DNA from: Bradyrhizobium sp. CCGB01
GTDB lineage: Bacteria; Pseudomonadota; Alphaproteobacteria; Rhizobiales; Xanthobacteraceae
Length of the DNA stretch: 64,000 nucleotides
Assembly: GCF_024199795.1 (NCBI RefSeq)
Contig: NZ_JANADK010000001.1
Span: forward strand, 4,774,001 to 4,838,000
Direction: 5' to 3'
Shown here piece by piece: positions 51,651 to 60,163 of this stretch. Below the pieces are notes generated by a model, which was given only the letters and a program-made list of their open reading frames with translations, was not told where the DNA came from and did not search any database. How positions within the stretch are numbered: position 1 is the first letter of the stretch; each line of letters begins with the position of its first letter. Position numbers and translations under genes: made by a program.

Positions 51651-52846
51651 GCCGGCCGCCGCTGATCTCCCGCCGTCTGCTGCTGACAGGATTTTGGCTC
51701 GCCGGCACGGCGATCGCCCATGCGCAGGTCAAGCGCGGCAGCGATCAGGGCATCGGCGGTACCGGAATCAGACGCGGTGACGACCACGGCATCGGCGGTA
51801 CCGGCATCGTCGGCGTGATCCAGCGTTTTGGCAGCATCTACGTCAACGGCGAGCGCGTCACTTACGCGAGCGACGTGCCGGTCAGGATCGACGGCGAGGC
51901 GGCGAGCCCGAGGGCTCTGCGCATCGGCCAGCTCGCACGCGTGGTCGCAACCCGTCAGGCCGACGGCACGCTCGTGACGCGCAATATCACGATCGCGAGC
52001 GAGGTCGCCGGTCCGATCGAAGCCGTGAAGGGCAACGAGCTGACGGTGCTCGGCCAGAAGATCGTCGCAACCGACAAGGAGAGCAAGCTTCGCGCGGGAA
52101 CGCAGGTGGCCGTCTACGGCCTGCGCCGGACCGACGGCGTGATCGTCGCCAGCCTGGTCGAGCCGCGGCGCGAGGCAACCGAGCGTGTTACCGGTCTGGT
52201 CGAGCGCGGGCCGGACGGCTTGCATATTGGCGGGCTGAAGCTGCGCGGCGTCGATCCGCTGCTGGTCGGTCAGCGCGTCCAGATCGAAGGCAGTTCGAGC
52301 CAGGGCGCGATGCAGGCGGCGCGCACGCGGATCGACGATTTCTCGGATCTGGTCGGCGCGAGCCGCCTGTCGATCGAGGCCTATGTGCAGCGGGTGGGAT
52401 CGAATCTCCAGTTCGGCTCCGGGCTGGTCGCGCATGACAGCTCGCGATTTGGCCCCGCGGCCGGTGAAGCCCGCATGGTGGTCAATGGCGCGTTCGATCG
52501 CTCGCGCGGCTTCCAGGTGGATTCGGCTCAGGCCATCGGTCAGGGGCCGGGAGCGCCTCCGTCCGGCGGCGGCAATCCCAATCGCTCGCCCGGCGGTTCG
52601 ATCCTGCATCCGAATCGCAGCACGCCGAGTCCGGGCGGCAATCAGCCGGGTGCGCCAGGTGCGCCCGCGCCGGGATCGAGCCCCGCTGGCGGTCCCGGCT
52701 CGGCGCCGTCAGGACCCGCCGGCCCGTCGGGTCCCGGCGGACTCGGTTCGCCCGGCGGGCCCATGGGACCCGGCGGCGGAATGGGTGGTGGGATGGGCGG
52801 TGGTGGCTTCGGTGGTCCCGGAGGCGGGATGGGCGGCCGGCGCTAG
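51647..52846 (+). CDS. Secreted DUF5666 protein with Gly/Pro-rich tail
   Basis: The 399-residue protein has an N-terminal signal with twin Arg (ISRRLLLTGFWLAGTAIAHA), a GIGGTGI repeat (SDQGIGGTGIRRGDDHGIGGTGIVG), and several short beta modules of the DUF5666 kind (GVIQRFGSIYVNGERVTY, GPIEAVKGNELTVLGQKI, GLVERGPDGLHIGGLKL), which are OB-like. The last 120 residues are Gly/Pro/Ser-rich, ending GGGMGGGMGGGGFGG. It is probably periplasmic or exposed at the surface; the function is unknown. Its ATG overlaps the DUF6502 stop (ATGA), so the two proteins are made together. It ends 34 bases before a convergent peptidase gene. Confidence 0.82.
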   Translation: MSRPPLISRRLLLTGFWLAGTAIAHAQVKRGSDQGIGGTGIRRGDDHGIGGTGIVGVIQRFGSIYVNGERVTYASDVPVRIDGEAASPRALRIGQLARVVATRQADGTLVTRNITIASEVAGPIEAVKGNELTVLGQKIVATDKESKLRAGTQVAVYGLRRTDGVIVASLVEPRREATERVTGLVERGPDGLHIGGLKLRGVDPLLVGQRVQIEGSSSQGAMQAARTRIDDFSDLVGASRLSIEAYVQRVGSNLQFGSGLVAHDSSRFGPAAGEARMVVNGAFDRSRGFQVDSAQAIGQGPGAPPSGGGNPNRSPGGSILHPNRSTPSPGGNQPGAPGAPAPGSSPAGGPGSAPSGPAGPSGPGGLGSPGGPMGPGGGMGGGMGGGGFGGPGGGMGGRR

Positions 52847-52880
52847 AGGCCGGACAGGCTCAAAAGAAACGAGCGCGGGC

Positions 52881-54251
52881 CTAGCCTGCGCTGAGCCGCA
52901 CGCCGGCGCGCAGGAATTTCTGCGGATCAACCGCTTCGCCGTCGATGCGGGTCTCGTAGTGCAGATGCGGGCCGGTGGAGCGGCCGGTCGAACCGACGAG
53001 ACCGATGACCTGACCGAGCTTTACGATCTCGCCGACCTTGACGTTGATCTCGGAGAGATGGCCGTAGCGGGTGGAGAGCCCGTTGCCGTGATCGACTTCG
53101 ACCATGCGGCCGTAACCACCGGACCAGCCGGCCGAGACCACCTTGCCGTTGGCGGTGACGCGTGCGGGATCGCCGGTGGCGGCGCGGAAGTCGAGCCCGG
53201 TATGCATCGCGGGACGACCGAGGAACGGATCGCTGCGCACGCCGAAGCCGGAGGTGAATTCGACCTCGCCGATGACGGGCTTGCGGTAGGGCACCAGCGC
53301 CAGCGTGCGGTTGAGACGATCCATCTCGGCGCGCGTGGTGTTGATGCGGTTGAGCTGCTTCTCGAACGGACCTGCATTGGCCGTCAGCTTGACGGGCACG
53401 AAAGGACCGCCCATCGCGGAGCGCGGCACGGCGGCTTCGAGGCTGGCGAGATTGAGGCCGAGATCGCTGACGACACCGCGCATCCGGCGCATGCGTGAAT
53501 CCATGCTTTCCTCGACGGCGCTGAGCGCCGCCATCTGGCGACGCTCGACCTGGTCAAGCGAGGTCGTGAGCCGGACCAGGACGTTGTCGAAACCCTGGTT
53601 CTTGGCGAATTGGCTGGTCGGCGGCGCCGCGACGGCCGGGGCGCGCGACTCGAGCCGCGCTTCGCGATCGGGGGGTGCCACGAAGATCACGGTGTCGCTG
53701 ATCGGCGACGGCTTCGGCGTACCCTGCGTGGTGCCCTGGCTCGAATCGCCGCGCTGCGGGGCCGAGCGGGGAATTGATCCGGTCACGTCAGGCATGGCCC
53801 CGAGCGCCGTGGCCCGGGACTCCAGCGCCGTCTGGCGCTTCATGATCTGGTCGAGCTTCTGGTCGAACTGCTCCTGGTCGAGCAGCTGCCGGCTGGTGGT
53901 GCGGTCGACCTTGGCGCGCAGCTCGGCGATGCGGTCCTCATAGGCGTACTGCATCTCGGCCTGGCGCGCGATCAGCCGGGTCAGGACGTCGTCGCGGAAG
54001 GCGAAATAGGTGGCGGTCGCGGCCGACCAGAGCCCGAGCAGCACGACGGTGCCGACCACGATCCAGAACACCACAGGCCCCAGGCGAACCTGCTTGCCAT
54101 GATGGACGATGGTATAGGCGTCATCGGCGTCGGTTGCGGGCAGGGGAATCGCGGCTGCCACCGCGGCGGCGGGCCGGCGCTGGAAGGCCCGTCCGTGGTC
54201 GTGCGCATGATGTTGGGGGTACTGCGAATATTGGGCAGAACTTTTCGACAT
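52881..54251 (-). CDS. M23-family (LytM) peptidase, membrane anchored
   Basis: The 456-residue protein has a cytoplasmic N-terminus, one membrane helix (about 60-85), a long coiled-coil periplasmic part (about 90-150 and 205-320), and a C-terminal LytM/M23 domain (about 325-450). The zinc motifs HTGLDF and GPHLHYE are both intact, so it should be an active peptidoglycan endopeptidase rather than an EnvC-like activator. It probably acts in cell-wall remodelling or division. I used ATG 54251 with GGAG six bases before it; a GTG two codons upstream is too close to that site. The next gene upstream on the same strand is the peroxiredoxin. Confidence 0.93.
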   Translation of the reverse strand: MSKSSAQYSQYPQHHAHDHGRAFQRRPAAAVAAAIPLPATDADDAYTIVHHGKQVRLGPVVFWIVVGTVVLLGLWSAATATYFAFRDDVLTRLIARQAEMQYAYEDRIAELRAKVDRTTSRQLLDQEQFDQKLDQIMKRQTALESRATALGAMPDVTGSIPRSAPQRGDSSQGTTQGTPKPSPISDTVIFVAPPDREARLESRAPAVAAPPTSQFAKNQGFDNVLVRLTTSLDQVERRQMAALSAVEESMDSRMRRMRGVVSDLGLNLASLEAAVPRSAMGGPFVPVKLTANAGPFEKQLNRINTTRAEMDRLNRTLALVPYRKPVIGEVEFTSGFGVRSDPFLGRPAMHTGLDFRAATGDPARVTANGKVVSAGWSGGYGRMVEVDHGNGLSTRYGHLSEINVKVGEIVKLGQVIGLVGSTGRSTGPHLHYETRIDGEAVDPQKFLRAGVRLSAG

Positions 54252-54361
54252 CGGCACTCCCGCGCCGGTCGGATGAGTCCGTACGGCCTAATTGCCGCAG
54301 CAATCTGGGCCGGTCATGGTTAATTTTCCGGAAACGGAACCGCTCGAACTTAAGGGATTGG

Positions 54362-55051
54362 TTAAAGGCTTCTTGCCGCTTCCAGCACCGCGTCGGCGTG
54401 GCCGTCGACGCGGACATTGCGCCAGACCTTGGCCACCTTGCCGTCGGTCCCGATCAGTATCGTGGTGCGAAGAATTCCGAGGAAGCTCTTGCCATACATG
54501 GACTTTTCGCCCCAGGCCCCGAACGCCTCCAGCATCTCGTGCTTCTCATCCGAGATGAGGGGAACGCCGAGACCGTGCTTGTCGCGGAACTTCTCCTGGG
54601 CCTTTAACGGATCGGCGGACACGCCGAGCACCGCCGTGCCGGCCGTGGCGAAAGCGTCCGCCAGCCGGGTGAAGTCGATGGCCTCCCTGGTGCAGCCGGG
54701 CGTGTCGGCACGGGGATAGAAAAACAGGACGAGCTTCCGGCCGGCATAATCCGACAGCGTGACCACGTCGCCGCCATCGCGGGGCAGGCGGAAGGCGGGC
54801 GCCTTCTGGCCCTCGATCAGGACCGCCTTCGCGCCTCCGGGCGCGGCGGCTGATTTGGAGGAATTTAACTGTTTCGATGCGGCCTTATGTGATCCTGCTT
54901 TTGCTAAGGTCCCGGTTGATTTGCTCGCCGGCGTCCGCTGTGTTTTCGCGGACTTTGTTTGAGTCGTTGCCCGCTTGGTCGGAGCCTTCTTTTTAGCCGT
55001 TGCAATGCCGGAGGGCGTTTTGGACGATTTCTTTCGGGATTTCTTGGACAT
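54362..55051 (-). CDS. bcp: Peroxiredoxin (Bcp/PrxQ type) with Lys-rich N-terminal tail
   Basis: The 229-residue thiol peroxidase has a Bcp/PrxQ core at about 75-229, with the peroxidatic Cys120 in YPRADTPGCTREAIDF. The position five residues on, where many Bcp enzymes have the resolving Cys (GCTxEAC), is Ile, so this is a 1-Cys form or uses another partner. The first 66 residues are a basic, Ala/Ser/Thr-rich tail (KKSRKKSSKTPSGIATAKKK, KRATTQTKSAKTQR) with about twenty Lys or Arg, like histone H1-type tails of bacteria. The tail may bind DNA or ribosomes. The start ATG at 55051 follows GGAAGG. It lies 110 bases upstream of the M23 gene on the same strand. Confidence 0.9.
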   Translation of the reverse strand: MSKKSRKKSSKTPSGIATAKKKAPTKRATTQTKSAKTQRTPASKSTGTLAKAGSHKAASKQLNSSKSAAAPGGAKAVLIEGQKAPAFRLPRDGGDVVTLSDYAGRKLVLFFYPRADTPGCTREAIDFTRLADAFATAGTAVLGVSADPLKAQEKFRDKHGLGVPLISDEKHEMLEAFGAWGEKSMYGKSFLGILRTTILIGTDGKVAKVWRNVRVDGHADAVLEAARSL

Positions 55052-55342
55052 ACGCCTTCCTTTCGACGCTTTCGGCGGGTCAACCAAAGCGGTATTGCAG
55101 CTCTCGTCCGGTGTGCCGGAATCGCGCCCTCGGCTGGGCAAGTCTGACGACGCCGGAGTATGGTTACAAGGAATTACACGCACCACCCCACTGCTCGTTG
55201 AACGCGCTTCCGGGGCGAAATGACCAACAGCAGGAATATTCGAGGTATGGCGGCAATGCCGGCGCGGGGAGCTTCGCTTCCCGTGGATGGCTGCGGTCCC
55301 GGCGGCGCTCAATCCTACGACGGGCGCCTGTATCGAGAGGCA

Positions 55343-58300
55343 ATGGCAAGGAATACGTCGCCCCAGGACTACAATCGGGATTTCGATCGGCGCGGCGGCC
55401 AACAAGAGCCGCAGGAATGGGACGATGCCGACTGGGATCCGGATCAGGAAGCGGCGGCGGGCCATCGGGCGCGCCGGCTGTTGTCGCGTTCCAGTTCAGG
55501 CTTCCATCGCTTCGGTGACGGGTTTGGGGCGTTGCGCCGCTGGCTGGGCGGCGGCCGCTGGCTGAAGCGGCTGGCCATCGTGGTCGGGGCTCTCGCCGTC
55601 ATCTTCGTCGGCTGCTTCGGCGCGCTGTGGTGGCGGCTTGGCGCAGGTCCCATCAATCTCGACATCGCGACGCCGTGGCTCGCCGCCGCCATCGAGGACA
55701 ATATCGGCCACGGCAACACCGTGGAGGTCGGCGGCACCCAGATCGAGCGGGCCGGGCGAGTCCGCATCGCCGTGCGCATCCGAGACATCATCGTGCGCGA
55801 CCACGACCACGTCATCGTCGCCACCGCGCCGAAGGCCGAGGTGAAGCTGTCGGGTGCAGGTCTCCTGATGGGGCATTTGCGCGCGGAAAGCCTCAACCTC
55901 GTCGATGCCGAGCTCGCGATCCGGATCGCGCCGGACGGCACCGTCACCGTGTCGGCCGGCGACACCGCAAAGCCGCTGGCCACCGGTGTCGCATCCAAGA
56001 AGGACGCGGGCCTGCCACCGACATTCCCGCGCAACGGTGTTCCGCCGCCGCCCTTTGCCACGGCGCCTGCGGGCCAGGACTCATCCCAAGCCGCGTCGCA
56101 AGCCGCACCGCCGGCAACCGCGCAGAGCGGCATTCTTCAGGGCCTCGACTGGCTCGACAGCCTGAGCATGACCGGCCTCGACGGCCAGAACCTCAACGAG
56201 ATCGGTCTGAAGAACGGCAATCTGATCGTCGACGATCAGCAGCGCGGCAGCAAATGGACGTTTGAGAACATCACGCTCAGCCTGCGCCGGCCGAGCCACG
56301 GCGGCGTCGCGCTCAGCCTCGGCGAGGAGGGCGCGCGCCCGTGGTCGCTGCGTGCCACGATCGGCCCTGCCGAGAACGGCGTGCGCTCGGTCGACATCCG
56401 CGCCGACAAGGTCTCAACCGCCAACATCCTGCTGGCGCTGCGGGTCAAGGACCTCACCTATACCGCCGACCTGCCGCTGACCGGCGAGCTCAAGGGCGAG
56501 CTCGGCCGCGACGGCGTGCCGACCTTCTTCCGCGGCAAGATCGCAGTCGGCTCGGGCAACATCATCGACACCGACACGCCTGACTATCCGATGGCGATCG
56601 ACTCCGCCGAGATCAACATCGAGTGGGACGCCAATCGGCGCGTGCTGGTCGCTCCGTTCAAGATCCTCTCGGGCGCGAACCGGCTGACCCTTCTGGCCCA
56701 TCTCGAGCCGCCCAACGGCACCGTCAACGACTGGCAGCTCGGTTTCAGTGGCGGCTCGATCCTGCTCGGCGGCATCGACAACGAACCGCCGCTGGTCTTC
56801 AACCGGATCGCGATCGGCTTCCGCTTCGACACCGACCACAAGCGCATGCTGCTGACGCAGGCCGATATCAGCAATGGCGAGATCGGCGTCGCCGGCACCG
56901 GTGCCATCGACTATTCGGGCGAGCCGCGGCTGACGCTGGGCTTTGCGGGAACGCCGATGTCGGCCTCCGCGCTCAAGCGGATGTGGCCGACGCTTGTCGT
57001 GCCCGAGTTGCGCGAATGGGTGATCGAGCGGATCGAGCGCGGCACGCTCCAGCGCATCGAGATCGGTGTCAATTCGCCGACCAGGAACCTTCCGCGCAAG
57101 GGCCCGCCGATTCCCGACGACGGCCTGTCGGTCAACATCGTGGCGAGCGGCGTTGCGGTTCGCCCCGTGGACGGCATGCCGGTGGTGCACGATGCCGATT
57201 TGAGGGCGCGGGTGACCGGGCGCACCGCGACCGTGAATATCGGGCAGGGCATTGCCGATACGCCGGCGGGCCGCAAGGTCACGATCTCCGACTTCGTCTT
57301 CGAGGTGCCGGACATGGCGCCCAAGCCCTCGCCGTCGCGAACCAGGTTCCGCGTCGACGGTCCGGTGCCGGCTGCGGCCGAAATGCTCTCCAATGATCGC
57401 CTGAGCGACCTGTCGTCGACCGTCGTCGATCCCAACACCAGCAAGGGGACGTTCACGGCCAACATCCAGCTCGGCCTGCCGGTCAAGGGCGAGCTGACCA
57501 AGGCCGACACCACCTACGCTGTGACCGCCGATCTCAACGGCTTTGCCGCCGACAAGCTGGTGATGAACCAGAAGCTCGAGGCCAACAACCTCAAGATCGT
57601 CGCCAACAACCAGGGCTATCAGGTCAAGGGCGACGTCAAGATCAATGGGCAGGCGGCCTCGCTCGACTATCGCAAGCCCACCGAGGGCGATGCTGACGTC
57701 AGATTGCAGGCGACGCTGGACGATGCGAGCCGTGCGCGCCTCGGCTTCGATCTGAGCCCCGCTGTCAGCGGATCGCTGCCGATCAAGCTGTCGGGCAAGA
57801 TCGCCAGCGGCCCCGACCAGACGACCAAGCTCGGTGTCGAGGCCGACCTGACCTCGGTCAAGCTCGACAACATCCTGCCCGGCTGGGTCAAGCTGCCGGG
57901 CAAATCGGGCAAGGCCAGCTTCAAGGTGGTGCCGACGGCACAATCGACGCGTCTGGAGGACATCGTCATCGAAGGCGGTGGCGCCTCGATCAAGGGCTCG
58001 CTGGAAGTCGATCCGAGCGGCGATCTCATGAACGCGAACTTCCCGGTCTATGCGCCGTCCGACGGCGACAAGACCACCTTGAAGGTGGAGCGTGGTCAGG
58101 ACGGCGTGGTGCGGGGAACGATGCGCGGGGACGTGTTCGACGGCCGCGGTTTCCTGAAGTCGGCGATCTCGGGCAATTCCAAGGACGACGGCAAGAACAA
58201 GATGAAGAACGTCGATTTCGACATCGACGTGAAGCTCGGTGCCGTCGCTGGCTTCAACGGCGAGGCGATGCGCAGCGTCGATGCCAAAATGTCGCGGCGG

Positions 58301-59068
58301 AACGGCACGGTCAAAGCCTTTACGCTGAACGGCAAGATCGGCCGCGACACGCCGGTGGCAGCCGATTTGCGTGGCGGCCGCGCCCAGGGCAACCGCGAGG
58401 TGATCTACCTCCAGACCAACGATGCCGGCGCGCTGCTGCGCTTCACCGACACCTACACCAAGGCAGTCGGCGGCCAGATGGTAGTGGCGATGGAGCCGCC
58501 GACGTCGGAGCCGAACACCTCGCGCGAGGGCCTCATCAACGTCCGCGATTTCACCGTGAAGGGCGAGGCGCAGCTCGAGCGCGTTGCCGCCGGCGCGCCG
58601 AACGGCACCGGCAACGGCGTCTCCTTCAGCGCGCTGCGCGCCGAGTTCACGCGCCAGAACGGCGCGCTGACGATCCGCGACGGCGTCGTGAAGGGCCCGA
58701 TGATCGGCGCCACCATCGAAGGCTCGATCGACTATCCCGGCAACCAGGTGTGCATGAGCGGCACCTTCGTGCCGATGTATGGCGTCAACAACATCTTCGG
58801 CCAGATCCCGCTGTTCGGCATCTTCCTCGGCGGCGGCAACAATGAAGGATTGATCGGCGTGACCTACGAGGTCGTCGGTACGCCGGCCGCGCCCGTGATG
58901 CGCGTCAATCCGATCTCGGCGATGGCGCCGGGTCTGTTCCGCAAGATCTTCGAGTTCAACACCGGCAAGCAGAACTCGCCGTTCGACGAATTCCCCTCGC
59001 AGTCGAACGACGGCTCGACCGGATCGACGCGTCAGCTATCGAGCGGCTGCAACCTCGCGCGGCGATAG
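55343..59068 (+). CDS. AsmA/YhdP-type envelope protein (DUF3971)
   Basis: The protein has about 1241 residues from the preferred ATG at 55343 (MARNTSPQDY). A charged cytoplasmic N-terminus precedes a membrane helix (about 75-97; LAIVVGALAVIFVGCFGALWW). A very long periplasmic part of repeating beta strands follows, with the DUF3971 region in the middle and an AsmA-like C-terminal part (GVSFSALRAEFTRQNGALTIRDGVVKGPMIGATIEGSIDY, FVPMYGVNNIFGQIPLFGIFLG). Proteins of this group (YhdP, TamB, AsmA) form hydrophobic grooves that carry phospholipids from the inner to the outer membrane. An earlier ATG at 55220 gives 41 further residues with weaker codon bias and no family likeness. It is a single gene on the plus strand. 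Confidence 0.88.
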   Translation: MARNTSPQDYNRDFDRRGGQQEPQEWDDADWDPDQEAAAGHRARRLLSRSSSGFHRFGDGFGALRRWLGGGRWLKRLAIVVGALAVIFVGCFGALWWRLGAGPINLDIATPWLAAAIEDNIGHGNTVEVGGTQIERAGRVRIAVRIRDIIVRDHDHVIVATAPKAEVKLSGAGLLMGHLRAESLNLVDAELAIRIAPDGTVTVSAGDTAKPLATGVASKKDAGLPPTFPRNGVPPPPFATAPAGQDSSQAASQAAPPATAQSGILQGLDWLDSLSMTGLDGQNLNEIGLKNGNLIVDDQQRGSKWTFENITLSLRRPSHGGVALSLGEEGARPWSLRATIGPAENGVRSVDIRADKVSTANILLALRVKDLTYTADLPLTGELKGELGRDGVPTFFRGKIAVGSGNIIDTDTPDYPMAIDSAEINIEWDANRRVLVAPFKILSGANRLTLLAHLEPPNGTVNDWQLGFSGGSILLGGIDNEPPLVFNRIAIGFRFDTDHKRMLLTQADISNGEIGVAGTGAIDYSGEPRLTLGFAGTPMSASALKRMWPTLVVPELREWVIERIERGTLQRIEIGVNSPTRNLPRKGPPIPDDGLSVNIVASGVAVRPVDGMPVVHDADLRARVTGRTATVNIGQGIADTPAGRKVTISDFVFEVPDMAPKPSPSRTRFRVDGPVPAAAEMLSNDRLSDLSSTVVDPNTSKGTFTANIQLGLPVKGELTKADTTYAVTADLNGFAADKLVMNQKLEANNLKIVANNQGYQVKGDVKINGQAASLDYRKPTEGDADVRLQATLDDASRARLGFDLSPAVSGSLPIKLSGKIASGPDQTTKLGVEADLTSVKLDNILPGWVKLPGKSGKASFKVVPTAQSTRLEDIVIEGGGASIKGSLEVDPSGDLMNANFPVYAPSDGDKTTLKVERGQDGVVRGTMRGDVFDGRGFLKSAISGNSKDDGKNKMKNVDFDIDVKLGAVAGFNGEAMRSVDAKMSRRNGTVKAFTLNGKIGRDTPVAADLRGGRAQGNREVIYLQTNDAGALLRFTDTYTKAVGGQMVVAMEPPTSEPNTSREGLINVRDFTVKGEAQLERVAAGAPNGTGNGVSFSALRAEFTRQNGALTIRDGVVKGPMIGATIEGSIDYPGNQVCMSGTFVPMYGVNNIFGQIPLFGIFLGGGNNEGLIGVTYEVVGTPAAPVMRVNPISAMAPGLFRKIFEFNTGKQNSPFDEFPSQSNDGSTGSTRQLSSGCNLARR

Positions 59069-59097
59069 CGGCGAAGCTGCATTTATTCACGGATCGG

Positions 59098-60162
59098 TCA
59101 GACTGTGTGACGGCGTTTCCAGAACGGTGCGTCCGCCCACCGACGTTCGAGCGCGTACCAGGCGCTCTCGGCTCTCAGAAAATGGCTGCGCACGGAGGCA
59201 ACGTCACGGGCGTAATCGTCGAGTGCGCTTGCCTCGCCATCGAGCCAGCGGTTGGCGGCCTCCGCGGCCGATAGGCCAAAATAGAGCGCGTTGAAGAGCC
59301 CCTGGGCGGACAGCGGGTCGCAGGCAAGCGCAGCGTCTCCTGTTGCGATCCAGCCCTCGCGGACCGGAGACTCCGGCCAGGCTGAATGAGCGGCGCAATA
59401 GCCCGTTTCCGGCGCGTTCCACGCCGCGTCGCCGAGCAAAGCACCCAGCATCGGCAGAGCGCGGGCCCTGCGAAGCAGTGCGCGCGGCGTCGCTGCGGTT
59501 TTGGCTGCGGGCAGGTCGGAGTCGGTATGAAAGGCAAGCAGTCCCTCTCCAGCCGGCAACGCCGAGCAATACCACCAGCCTTCAGCCTCGGCTTCGATCT
59601 GGACGACGCCGGCGGGCAGCGTAACGCCGGACGCACGCAGCCAAGCGCAGCTCAGTTTCCCCCGTCGCGTTCGCGTCGCCGTCCCGAGACGCGAGCGCCG
59701 TCCCGATGCGTCGATGATCAGGCGGGCCCTGACGTCCACCCCCTTGGGCCGATCGAGCGTGACGGCGAAGCCTTCGCTCTCCCGTCGCACCGCGATGGCG
59801 CGCGCGGTGACTGCGGACGCGCCGCGCGCGCGGGCGGCTGCGCGAAGACGATCCTCGAACAGTCGCCGGTCAATTTGCCACCCGTGCCCATCGGGATCGG
59901 CGATGCTGTCGCGAACCACCGGCGTCGGGTCTCCCCAGGCACTCCGAAGCGCGTGTCGCGGTGTGTGACTGTCCGCCAGGAATTGGTCCAGCAGACCCAT
60001 GTCGGCAAGGAGGCGACGCGCCGCGCCCGGAATGGATTCTCCGATGCGCTGTTCAGGGGCAGGGGCCGGATCGACCAGCAGGACTTTCCGGAACGGCGCG
60101 AGGTTGAGCGCGACGGTCGCACCCGCCGGACCGGCACCGATGATGATCGCCTCAGCGTCCAC
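59098..60162 (-). CDS. LodB/GoxB-like flavoprotein, quinone cofactor maturase
   Basis: The 354-residue flavoprotein has the FAD-binding motif IIIGAGPAGATVALNLA at the N-terminus, RIGESIPGAARRLLADMGLLD, and GWIATGDAALACDPLSAQGLFNALYFGLSAAEAAN near residues 275-315. These are features of the tryptophan-halogenase-like LodB/GoxB proteins. LodB-type proteins are needed to form the cysteine-tryptophylquinone cofactor in the oxidase partner. It starts with GTG at 60162, one base after the stop of the LodA-like gene on the same strand, so the two are surely an operon. The function follows from this pairing; the sequence alone would only say FAD-dependent monooxygenase-like. Confidence 0.88.
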   Translation of the reverse strand: MDAEAIIIGAGPAGATVALNLAPFRKVLLVDPAPAPEQRIGESIPGAARRLLADMGLLDQFLADSHTPRHALRSAWGDPTPVVRDSIADPDGHGWQIDRRLFEDRLRAAARARGASAVTARAIAVRRESEGFAVTLDRPKGVDVRARLIIDASGRRSRLGTATRTRRGKLSCAWLRASGVTLPAGVVQIEAEAEGWWYCSALPAGEGLLAFHTDSDLPAAKTAATPRALLRRARALPMLGALLGDAAWNAPETGYCAAHSAWPESPVREGWIATGDAALACDPLSAQGLFNALYFGLSAAEAANRWLDGEASALDDYARDVASVRSHFLRAESAWYALERRWADAPFWKRRHTV

Positions 60163-60163
60163 G

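Noticed and set aside
52858..52896. GC-rich hairpin GCGCGGGC/GCCTGCGC between the DUF5666 and M23 genes
   Set aside because: It overlaps the M23 stop codon and has no T-tract, so I do not call it a terminator.
55220..55342. Upstream ATG for the AsmA/YhdP-type gene
   Set aside because: The 41 extra codons have less GC at third positions than the gene body and give no signal or family-like sequence. ATG 55343 is preferred, though this is not certain.
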